In this document: piece after piece, positions 40,323-46,286 of the stretch
Layout: the number at the start of each line of letters is the position of its first letter
How positions within the stretch are numbered: the first letter of the stretch is position 1
Assembly (NCBI GenBank): GCA_015233365.1
Contig: JADFXU010000018.1
Span: forward strand, 1-46,286
DNA from: Nitrospirota bacterium
Lineage (GTDB): Bacteria; Nitrospirota; Thermodesulfovibrionia; Thermodesulfovibrionales; Dissulfurispiraceae
Reading direction: 5' to 3'
DNA: 46,286 bases
Program-made: the position numbers and the translations under genes
The notes under the pieces: model-generated
Databases searched by the model: none
Told to the model about the DNA's origin: nothing
What the model saw: only the letters and a program-made list of their open reading frames with translations

Positions 40323-40489
40323 GGTAGTGTCTCAGTTTGTTTTTGCTCTGGATCACCTGAGTTCTGGTAGTGGGAAGGCGGAAGCCGCTCACACTTCGAG
40401 AAATGGAGGCATAGGCAATATTCATAATATACCAGTAGCTGGAATCCAAGGCTAATTGATACAGAGTAAAAACAAACTGAGACACTACC
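40323..40489. mobile_element. MITE-like element (167 bp)
   Basis: Terminal inverted repeats of 28 bp (40323-40350 and 40462-40489; outer GGTAGTGTCTCAGTTTG, one mismatch) bound 111 bp without an ORF. No clear target duplication is visible. It fits a miniature inverted-repeat transposable element moved by an IS elsewhere. It lies between the thioredoxin promoter side and the DUF3147-like gene, and fills most of the gap 40272-40497. Confidence 0.75.
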
Positions 40490-40497
40490 CGGGATTA

Positions 40498-40827
40498 CTA
40501 AAATTTTATTAAAATGACAGAAGCGATTGTCATATAGAGTGCCAGTCCTGTTATGAGCGAGGGGAGAAAACCCAGTCGCGGCGTAAACAAAATAATCGCA
40601 AAAATATATGCCAGCCACGGGAAAAGCATGATGATCAGCCCTTTGGCATAAGGCACAACGGCCTTCTGGCCGGTTTCATGATAAATGGTAAGAAACGTGA
40701 TAAGTGTGATGACCGGCATATTGGCAATAAATGCCGCGAGGAGGCTCTTCGCGTGGCTGGCGAAATAAGTGACGGCACTTATAACTGTCCCGCCGATCAG
40801 GAAATAAAGGATGTATTTTAATGCCAT
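40498..40827 (-). CDS. Small integral membrane protein (DUF3147-like)
   Basis: The 109-aa protein starts MALKYILYFLIGGTVISAVTY and has about four hydrophobic segments, with GLIIMLFPWLAYIFA and a C-terminal VILIKF. It resembles the small DUF3147 membrane family, of unknown function. The ATG at 40827 is chosen over 40854, which would add nine polar residues. No strong ribosome site. Flanked by the MITE element downstream. Confidence 0.65.
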   Translation of the reverse strand: MALKYILYFLIGGTVISAVTYFASHAKSLLAAFIANMPVITLITFLTIYHETGQKAVVPYAKGLIIMLFPWLAYIFAIILFTPRLGFLPSLITGLALYMTIASVILIKF

Positions 40828-40912
40828 ACAATTTTTCTGTGTTCGAAATGCCATATTTTAACACGAATGAAGAATTACGAATGGCCCCCTGTGCCTCTCT
40901 CTTCTTTTTATG

Positions 40913-40941
40913 TTGCCTTCTGTAGTCATTAATGTTATAAT
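40913..40941 (+). promoter_or_regulatory. Promoter of the small Cys-rich gene, with repeated GAGTTAAC
   Basis: TTGCCT (40913-40918), 17-nt spacer, consensus TATAAT (40936-40941). GAGTTAAC then occurs twice, at 40950-40957 and 40967-40974, each holding the palindrome GTTAAC, 17 nt apart. They could be binding sites overlapping the transcription start. Confidence 0.5.
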
Positions 40942-40993
40942 AAATCAAAGAGTTAACTACAACAGTGAGTTAACATAAAAGGAGCTCCAAAAG

Positions 40994-41239
40994 ATGGCAA
41001 CTTTCAACTGCACGGAATTGCATTGTACGACAATGACACCCGAATTGTGCATAAAACGTCAGTTTGTCAGCACAGAAGGTAAAAACGCATGTTTCTTGTT
41101 GTGCGCAAATTGCAAAAAAGGCGTCAAGATAAAGACATCCCATAAGAAGATAGCGCGACTGGTCGAGATTGGCATGCAGGCCAGGAAAAAAACCAGGGTG
41201 GGAAGAATTAAAAAAGGCTCATTCAACGAGTCTAATTAA
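40994..41239 (+). CDS. Small Cys-rich basic protein
   Basis: The 81-aa protein has C6, C11, C19, C33, C37 and C40 (LHCTTMTPELCIKRQ, CFLLCANCKKGVK) and a basic C-terminal half (ARKKTRVGRIKKG). The cysteines suggest a zinc site, and the basic tail nucleic-acid binding. AAAGGAG lies 10 nt before the ATG. The 3' end overlaps the convergent hisB stop by 4 bp. Family not recognised. Its own promoter with repeated operators suggests separate regulation. Confidence 0.65.
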   Translation: MATFNCTELHCTTMTPELCIKRQFVSTEGKNACFLLCANCKKGVKIKTSHKKIARLVEIGMQARKKTRVGRIKKGSFNESN

Positions 41240-41823
41240 CTCATTAACCCTTTTGTAGTAGGCAAGCCTTTCATTCTCGGATCAGGCGAGACTGCTTCGC
41301 TCAAAGCCCTGCCGAATGCCTTGAATATGGCTTCAAAGATATGGTGGAGATCCTTTCCATATTCGACGACGATATGGAGGTTCATCATGCAATGATTGGT
41401 GAGAGCTCTGAAAAAGTCCTCGAAAAGCGAGTACTCAAGACCGCGGACCGTACCCTTGGGAAACTTCACTTTGTAGACCAGATAAGGCCTGCCGCTCAGG
41501 TCTATCACCACCCTGGCAAGGCTTTCGTCCATGGGAATGGTGGCGCTGCCATAACGCCTGATCCCTTTCTTGTCGCCAAGCGCTTTTTTTATTGCCTCTC
41601 CGAAAGTTATACCGAGGTCTTCCATGAGGTGATGATAATCGATCTCGATGTCGCCGCTCGCCTTAATCTCCAGATTCATTGCCCCGTGAAACGCGAAAAG
41701 ACTCAGCATATGATCAAGAAAAGGGATCGAGGTATTCACGGACGCAGAACCTTTTCCCCCAAGCGTTAGTTTGAGGACTATATCAGTTTCCTTGGTTTTC
41801 CTTTTCACTGTTGCAGTACGCAC
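41236..41823 (-). CDS. hisB: Imidazoleglycerol-phosphate dehydratase
   Basis: Catalyses the sixth step of histidine synthesis. The 195-aa monofunctional enzyme has the manganese-binding blocks FLDHML, DYHHLMEDLGI, FFRAL and LHHIFEAIFKAFGRAL, and starts MRTATVKRKTKETDI. The start is a GTG overlapping the hisC stop by one base, with GGAGGT upstream. No phosphatase domain. Part of a two-gene hisC-hisB operon; other his genes are elsewhere. Confidence 0.97.
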   Translation of the reverse strand: MRTATVKRKTKETDIVLKLTLGGKGSASVNTSIPFLDHMLSLFAFHGAMNLEIKASGDIEIDYHHLMEDLGITFGEAIKKALGDKKGIRRYGSATIPMDESLARVVIDLSGRPYLVYKVKFPKGTVRGLEYSLFEDFFRALTNHCMMNLHIVVEYGKDLHHIFEAIFKAFGRALSEAVSPDPRMKGLPTTKGLMS

Positions 41824-42875
41824 TATTTACCTCCCATCGTTTTTTTCAAAGCCCTGAGGAACAAACCGTTCTCTTCATGGGTGCCGACTGTGACCCTGAG
41901 AGCGCCCTTTGACGCAGTGTTCATGTTTCTTACAAGCACTCCATGTCCGAGGAGCTTTTTGCAGACCGCATCGGCATCATGGACCTTAAAAAGAATAAAA
42001 TTGGCTTCGGAAGGATACGGTCTCACTCCATGGATATTCAGCAACTCCTCATAGAGCCGCTTGCGCTCGGCGATTACAGTTTTTATAAGATTGTGCAGTG
42101 AACTGCCGCGGAGCGCCTCTTCGGCCACTGCCTGCGAAAGCCCGTTAAGATTGAAGGGGAGTCTGACCTTGTCAACTTCTCTAAGCAGTTCATTGTCTGC
42201 CGCCAGATAGCCTACTCTTAAAGATGCCAGCCCTATTTTGCTTAACGTCCTCAAAATAGCAAGATGTTTGTAATCTTTCAGCATCGGCAGAAAGCCTTTT
42301 TTGCTCGAAAAAGGCTGATACGCCTCATCAAGTACCACTATGCCGTCCGCCATGTCGATAATCCTGAGAATCCTGTCCGAGGAGAAGCAGTTTCCCGTGG
42401 GATTGTTGGGAGAACTGAGAAATATAAGTTTCGGCTTGAATTTTTTTATATAGTCAGCCATTTTATCCACATCCAGATCAAAGTCCCGATCCAGAGGAAT
42501 TCCTTTGTGGCGCTGCCCCAGCGCCTGTGCGATAATGCCGTACATGGAAAAGGTGGGGACAGGATAAAGCACCGGCCCGCCAAAGGAGATTATCAGGTAA
42601 TAAATCAGCTCGTCTGAACCGTTGCCAACAAGCAAGGCATCGGTATCCACCCCGATTTTTCTCGCAATGGCCGCTTTTAGTTTCCCGGCTTCCGGGTCGG
42701 GATATCGATTTAAGGCAGTTCTAGCTACCTTATCCATTACTTTTTTTGGAGGGACAAAAGCATAAGGGCTCTCGTTGGCATCAAGTTTGACAGAGCAACG
42801 GATGTTCTTGGCCTGATACGGCTCAAGGTCCCTGACATTCTTACGCGCAAGTTTGGAAAAATCCGGGTTTTTCAT
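41823..42875 (-). CDS. hisC: Histidinol-phosphate aminotransferase
   Basis: The 350-aa PLP enzyme shows the class I/II fold: KLDANESPYAF, GNGSDELIYYLI, LSSPNNPTGNCF, VLDEAYQPF, and the lysine in RTLSKIGLASLRVGYL. Interconverts imidazole acetol phosphate and histidinol phosphate. The ATG lies only 8 nt behind a very good -10, with no Shine-Dalgarno, so the mRNA may be leaderless. It overlaps hisB by one base. Confidence 0.95.
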   Translation of the reverse strand: MKNPDFSKLARKNVRDLEPYQAKNIRCSVKLDANESPYAFVPPKKVMDKVARTALNRYPDPEAGKLKAAIARKIGVDTDALLVGNGSDELIYYLIISFGGPVLYPVPTFSMYGIIAQALGQRHKGIPLDRDFDLDVDKMADYIKKFKPKLIFLSSPNNPTGNCFSSDRILRIIDMADGIVVLDEAYQPFSSKKGFLPMLKDYKHLAILRTLSKIGLASLRVGYLAADNELLREVDKVRLPFNLNGLSQAVAEEALRGSSLHNLIKTVIAERKRLYEELLNIHGVRPYPSEANFILFKVHDADAVCKKLLGHGVLVRNMNTASKGALRVTVGTHEENGLFLRALKKTMGGK

Positions 42876-42883
42876 TAGCTTTT

Positions 42884-42913
42884 ATAATATAGATCATGAA
42901 AAGGGCTTGTCAA
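42884..42913 (-). promoter_or_regulatory. Strong promoter of hisC-hisB, close to the start codon
   Basis: On the minus strand TTGACA (42913-42908), 18-nt spacer, TATTAT (42889-42884), then eight bases to the ATG. Transcription start is expected at or within a few bases of the ATG. Confidence 0.6.
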
Positions 42914-42962
42914 TCAGCGATCACTTTTGTATACTCGTTGTTTGCGCTGTTTAGTCATTTTC

Positions 42963-42991
42963 TTGACAATAAACATATAAATTGTTAAACT
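42963..42991 (+). promoter_or_regulatory. Promoter of rpsU copy 2
   Basis: TTGACA (42963-42968), 17-nt spacer, TAAACT (42986-42991), about 36 nt before the GTG at 43027. It is divergent from the hisC promoter. Confidence 0.55.
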
Positions 42992-43026
42992 TTAAGATAA
43001 ATTTCTAAAAGAGAGGGGGGATATAG

Positions 43027-43227
43027 GTGCCCTCTGTGAAAGTCAAAGACATCGAATCACTCGAGTCCGCGCTCAAACAGTTCAAAAAACAGTGCGAGCG
43101 GGATGGAGTACTATCGGACGTAAAGAAGAAAGAACATTACGATAAGCCAAGCGTAAAGAAAAAGAAGAAGATCCTTGCAGCGCGCAAAAAAGCGGCAAAA
43201 CGGGTAAGGACGTTCTCGTCAAGGTAA
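43027..43227 (+). CDS. rpsU: 30S ribosomal protein S21, copy 2
   Basis: The 66-aa protein has [20 protein letters not shown] and [14 protein letters not shown], the S21 pattern, differing from copy 1 ([11 protein letters not shown] versus LMGELKKRRYY). The start is a GTG with AGAGGGGGG upstream. This copy precedes yqeY and dnaG, the ancestral 'macromolecular synthesis' rpsU-dnaG arrangement, so it is likely the housekeeping S21. Copy 1 is in the RRM operon. Confidence 0.95.
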   Translation: MPSVKVKDIESLESALKQFKKQCERDGVLSDVKKKEHYDKPSVKKKKKILAARKKAAKRVRTFSSR

Positions 43228-43256
43228 TCTGCCCTTTTGGGAGGGGAGAAGGCTTT

Positions 43257-43712
43257 ATGGATACTATCCCGCAACGTTTGGATGCAGAATTCAAAGAGGC
43301 CTTGAAATCGCGCAATGAACTGAAGGTTTCAGTTCTGAGGATGATCAAGGCCTCTTTAAAAAATAAAGAAATTGAAAAGATGGCCACCCTCTCTGATGAG
43401 GAGATTACATCCGTTTTGTCATCGATGGCCAAACAGCGAAAAGAATCGATAGAGCAATTCTCCGCGGCAGGCAGATCAGACCTGGCTGAAAAAGAGACAA
43501 AAGAGCTGGCGATAGTACGCACCTACCTCCCGGCACAACTTTCACCGGAAGACATCGATAGAATCATACACTCTGCGATCAATGAATGCCATGCGTCCAA
43601 GCCCGGTGATATGGGCAAGGTAATGAAGATCGTCATGCAGCAGACAAAAGGGGCAGCCGATGGCAAGTTTGTCAATGAACGGGTCAAGGCACTATTAGAA
43701 CCCGCCAATTAA
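43257..43712 (+). CDS. yqeY: GatB/YqeY domain protein
   Basis: The 151-aa protein is a stand-alone version of the tRNA-binding C-terminal domain of GatB/GatE: SVLRMIKASLKNKEIEK, QRKESIEQFSAAGRSDLAEKE, MGKVMKIVMQQTKGAADGKFVNERVKALL (in parts). Role uncertain, possibly in tRNA-dependent amidation or tRNA binding. GGGAGGGGAG precedes the ATG. In rpsU-yqeY-dnaG order, 29 bp after rpsU. Confidence 0.93.
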   Translation: MDTIPQRLDAEFKEALKSRNELKVSVLRMIKASLKNKEIEKMATLSDEEITSVLSSMAKQRKESIEQFSAAGRSDLAEKETKELAIVRTYLPAQLSPEDIDRIIHSAINECHASKPGDMGKVMKIVMQQTKGAADGKFVNERVKALLEPAN

Positions 43713-43782
43713 GCCGGTTTACATATTTTCCTGATGTGAGCCTGTCGGGAACATTCAACTTATTTCTTTTCTATGGACTGCT

Positions 43783-45537
43783 ATGATTAAGAACGACAGG
43801 ACAATTGACGATATCAAGCTGAAAATTGATATCATCGACCTCATCGCCGAACATGTTGACCTGAAACGGGCCGGGCAGAATTTCAAAGGGCTGTGCCCGT
43901 TTCATGCAGAAAAGACCCCTTCGTTCATGGTAAACCCGTCAAAACAAATCTTCCATTGCTTCGGCTGCGGGAAGGGGGGCGACATTTTTGCCTTTACAAT
44001 GCATTATGAGAACATGAATTTCCGCGAGGCGGTATCATATCTCGCCAATAAGGCCGGAATAAAAATAGAGCCGTTAAATAACGGTCCGGGTTACGGCAGG
44101 GGAATCAAGGAAAGCATTCTCGCGATCCACAAAGAGGCGGTCCAATTCTATAAAAACAACCTGAACTCCTCGGTCCAGGCAAGAGACTACCTCAGGGAAC
44201 GGGGGCTCAGCAGCGAGGTCATAGAAGCTTTTTCTATCGGATACAGCACGGGCCGGCGCGACTCTCTTTTCAGCCACCTGAAGAACCAATCATTCACCCC
44301 GGAACAGATCAAGGCCTCGGGTCTCGTTTACTTCGGCGAAAACGGCACTCATGATTTTTTAAGGGAGAGAATAATGTTCCCTATTTTCGATCTTCAGGGG
44401 AGGACAATCGCCTTCGGCGGCAGAACTCTGTCTACGGCCGCGAACATTCCGAAATATCTGAATTCGCCGGACCATGTGCTCTTCAAAAAGGGCGAATCGT
44501 GCTACGGCATGCATATGGCCAAAAACGCCATTGTCCAAAAAGGCTACTCCATTGTGGTGGAAGGATATATCGATGCAATAATATGCCATCAGTATTCCTT
44601 CAGTAATGTGATAGCGCCCCTCGGGACCGCACTGACTGCCGGTCAGCTGAAGAGGCTCAAACGGTTCTCCCCTAAGGTCTTGCTGGTTTTTGACGGAGAC
44701 CCCGCAGGGATGTCCGCGACCAAGCGGTCCCTCGAGATTACTTATGCCGAAGGTATGGCGGCAAAGATCCTCGTGCTTCCCGAAAAAGAGGACCCCGATA
44801 CATTTCTGAGAAAGCACGGAGCGGATTACTTCAGGCGGTATATGGGGAAAGCCGTTACACCTGTGGAATTCCTGCTCAAACTGTACGGCAGGAACAAACT
44901 CGATGCAGTGCGTTATACCCTCTCGCTGATACTCTCCTGTCCGGATCAATTGCTGAGCGACGAAACGCTGCGGGAACTGTCCGGCATGTCGGGAATTGAT
45001 GAAGCGACACTGCGGCAGGAACTGAAAAACAACAGGAAGACTGCCGGCCTAAAGGCGTCAAACGTCGGGCGTCAGGCATCGGGTGTAAATGGAGAGTCCG
45101 AAGGCACCGGACTTCAGGAACGGGGCAGCGCAATAAGCAAAGAGGAACAATTACTCCTGAGCGTCATTGTTTCAGTACCGGAAAAACGTGATGACATCCT
45201 GAAACACCTTGGTCCTGAAAACATGTCGTCATACCCCATGCAGGGATTATTTGAGAAGATCAGTCTTTACCTGGCTGAAAACAAGCCGGGCGACCTGCTT
45301 TCATCCGGCTTCATGGCATTGTGCAACAGCGAAGAGCAGGCGCTTATCACAAAGCTCTCGGTGGATGCCGAGATTGATCCTGACCACGTCGATGCCATGA
45401 TTAAAGACTGTTTAAAAACAATCGCCGTTAAGGGGGTCAGGCGGAAGATTGAACTGGCCCAAAAGGCCGGGGATGAGAAGCTTTTATTATCGCTCTACGG
45501 ACAGAAGAAACTCCTGCAAAGAGAGACGCTTGACTAA
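43783..45537 (+). CDS. dnaG: DNA primase
   Basis: The 584-aa primase has the N-terminal zinc finger CPFHAEKTPSF...FHCFGCGKGGD (about 42-67), the catalytic core with LREFGLS-like DYLRERGLSSEVI and ERIMFPIFDLQGRTIAFGGR, the TOPRIM metal residues in VVEGYIDAI and VLLVFDGDPAGM, and a C-terminal DnaB-binding region. Length is normal. The start has no clear ribosome site. Unlike the common rpsU-dnaG-rpoD order, no rpoD follows; a tRNA starts 58 bp downstream. Confidence 0.96.
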   Translation: MIKNDRTIDDIKLKIDIIDLIAEHVDLKRAGQNFKGLCPFHAEKTPSFMVNPSKQIFHCFGCGKGGDIFAFTMHYENMNFREAVSYLANKAGIKIEPLNNGPGYGRGIKESILAIHKEAVQFYKNNLNSSVQARDYLRERGLSSEVIEAFSIGYSTGRRDSLFSHLKNQSFTPEQIKASGLVYFGENGTHDFLRERIMFPIFDLQGRTIAFGGRTLSTAANIPKYLNSPDHVLFKKGESCYGMHMAKNAIVQKGYSIVVEGYIDAIICHQYSFSNVIAPLGTALTAGQLKRLKRFSPKVLLVFDGDPAGMSATKRSLEITYAEGMAAKILVLPEKEDPDTFLRKHGADYFRRYMGKAVTPVEFLLKLYGRNKLDAVRYTLSLILSCPDQLLSDETLRELSGMSGIDEATLRQELKNNRKTAGLKASNVGRQASGVNGESEGTGLQERGSAISKEEQLLLSVIVSVPEKRDDILKHLGPENMSSYPMQGLFEKISLYLAENKPGDLLSSGFMALCNSEEQALITKLSVDAEIDPDHVDAMIKDCLKTIAVKGVRRKIELAQKAGDEKLLLSLYGQKKLLQRETLD

Positions 45538-45559
45538 GGTCTTGGTATGCGTTTATAGT
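45530..45559 (+). promoter_or_regulatory. Promoter of the tRNA gene
   Basis: TTGACT (45530-45535, overlapping the dnaG stop), 18-nt spacer, TATAGT (45554-45559). Transcription would start about 30 nt before the tRNA. Confidence 0.5.
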
Positions 45560-45595
45560 AAAAGACTTTGGATCTGGTTTTGTAATATCCATGCA

Positions 45596-45671
45596 GGGCC
45601 CATAGCTCAGTTGGTAGAGCTACCGGCTCATAACCGGTTGGTCCCAGGTTCGAGTCCTGGTGGGCCCACCA
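45596..45671 (+). tRNA. tRNA with CAT anticodon (Ile2 or elongator Met)
   Basis: A full cloverleaf of 76 nt with encoded CCA: acceptor GGGCCCA (45596-45602) pairs with TGGGCCC (45661-45667), discriminator A, then CCA. The anticodon arm is ACCGG-CTCATAA-CCGGT. T arm CCAGG-TTCGAGT-CCTGG. The paired first position and no GGG/CCC anticodon stem exclude initiator tRNA. The GGGCCC acceptor suggests tRNA-Ile2 (CAU with lysidine), but elongator Met cannot be excluded by eye. Confidence 0.95.
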
Positions 45672-45705
45672 TACGCGTATGCTCTGCGCGGTACGGAGGG
45701 TGGCA

Positions 45706-46286
45706 GTGAATGCACAATTAAGTCTGCTCATAGAACTTCAAAAATTGGATACCGTCATATTGACTCTGCATTCCAGGATCGATATGCTGCCGGGCACCAT
45801 TGCCTCCAGTGAAGGTCCCCTGAAAAAAGCCGAGGCTTCTCTTGAAAACCTGAAACAGGGCCAGGGAGCCATGGAAAAGAAAAAGAAAGATAAAGAAGTG
45901 GTCATCGAAGAGATAAATGAAAAAGTAAACAAACAGAAGCAAAGGACTTCGGAGATCAAGAATAATAAGGAGTACCAGGCCCATCTGAAAGAGATCGAGA
46001 AAGCTGAAAGAGACCTGAAAGCGGCGGAAGACGAATTGCTGGACGCGATCGAGTCCATCGAAAAAACCTCAAAACTGCTTGCCGTCGAACAAAACCTTAT
46101 GAACGAAGAGCGGTCAAAACTGGATGTGGTCAAAAAGGAAGTCGAAGAAACAATTGCCGTGAGCAAGCAGGAAGTGAGGAAACTCAAGTCTGAGAGGAAA
46201 AAATTTACAGAAAAACTGGACCCCGACATTTATAAGCTATATATCAATCTTATGAGATCAAAACGGGGGTTTGCCGTTGTCGAGGC
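45706..46286 (+). CDS. COG1579-type coiled-coil zinc-ribbon protein, 3' end outside window
   Basis: The GTG at 45706 (GGAGGG 5 nt upstream; an in-frame GTG at 45700 is less well placed) opens NAQLSLLIELQKLDTVI, then a long charged coiled coil (about 30-165) with EIKNNKEYQAHLKEIEKAE and PDIYKLYINLMRSKRGFAVV at the window edge. That is the COG1579 family, whose last part is a four-Cys zinc ribbon (not in the window). 193 codons are seen; the usual length is about 240. Proposed roles are nucleic-acid or tRNA-related, unsettled. Confidence 0.82.
   Translation, partial: MNAQLSLLIELQKLDTVILTLHSRIDMLPGTIASSEGPLKKAEASLENLKQGQGAMEKKKKDKEVVIEEINEKVNKQKQRTSEIKNNKEYQAHLKEIEKAERDLKAAEDELLDAIESIEKTSKLLAVEQNLMNEERSKLDVVKKEVEETIAVSKQEVRKLKSERKKFTEKLDPDIYKLYINLMRSKRGFAVVE

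Noticed and set aside
1-46286. CRISPR array or phage genes
   Set aside because: I saw no regularly spaced repeats and no phage structural or integrase genes in the sequence.

Overview
The window reads as a piece of a free-living anaerobic or microaerophilic Gram-negative chromosome. Multiheme c-type cytochromes, an NrfD/FeS redox module, ThyX instead of ThyA, a LivKHMGF transporter, many PAS/GAF signalling proteins and paired S21 genes fit Nitrospirota (Thermodesulfovibrionia-like) best, with Desulfobacterota-type lineages as the alternative. This is inferred from gene content only. Housekeeping genes are dense and often overlap by 1-20 bp. Accessory stretches hold broken genes and small inverted-repeat elements.

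Layout. 0-3.2 kb: a PIN/TRAM membrane protein (cut by the window start), ispD, ispF and a 2-TM K+ channel. 3.2-7.9 kb: a membrane hexaheme cytochrome, then a probable sigma-54 promoter reading into two tandem glycine-rich membrane proteins, an unknown 118-aa protein, an NrfD-type quinone subunit, a Tat-exported four-cluster ferredoxin and a nonaheme cytochrome made of three triheme repeats, closed by a strong hairpin. 8-16 kb: a decayed hydrolase, an ATPase-GNAT fusion, a sensor kinase/response regulator pair, a small orphan, a decayed YHS protein, UspA and a Ser/Thr-like kinase. 16-20.4 kb: a cupredoxin, a B12-binding radical SAM enzyme and a GAF/PAS/GGDEF protein.

20.7-34.7 kb: a branched-chain-type ABC transporter (SBP, two permeases, two ATPases), an SDR, a LarA-like hydroxyacid racemase and a glycerate 2-kinase, which look like a 2-hydroxyacid uptake and use locus. 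It is interrupted by about 5.75 kb carrying a hybrid sensor kinase, a TusA-like protein, a split YeeE/YedE (thiosulfate) permease and an RHH/PIN toxin-antitoxin pair. The first ~200 bp of the larA-like gene is present at both edges of this insert. The left copy is broken and abuts a 105-bp hairpin element.

34.7-46.3 kb: an exported SUMF1-like protein coupled to a sigma-54 activator, an RRM protein with S21 and a 53-aa basic protein, thyX, an M50/CBS protease, a zinc-ribbon thioredoxin, a 167-bp MITE-like element, a DUF3147-like protein, a small Cys-rich protein, hisC-hisB, a second S21, yqeY, dnaG, a CAT-anticodon tRNA and the start of a COG1579 coiled-coil protein cut by the window end.

The most interesting signals are the sigma-54-driven redox operon with its unexplained small membrane proteins, the larA duplication bracketing a sulfur-sensing/uptake island, two genes destroyed by internal deletion, and three unrelated inverted-repeat elements.
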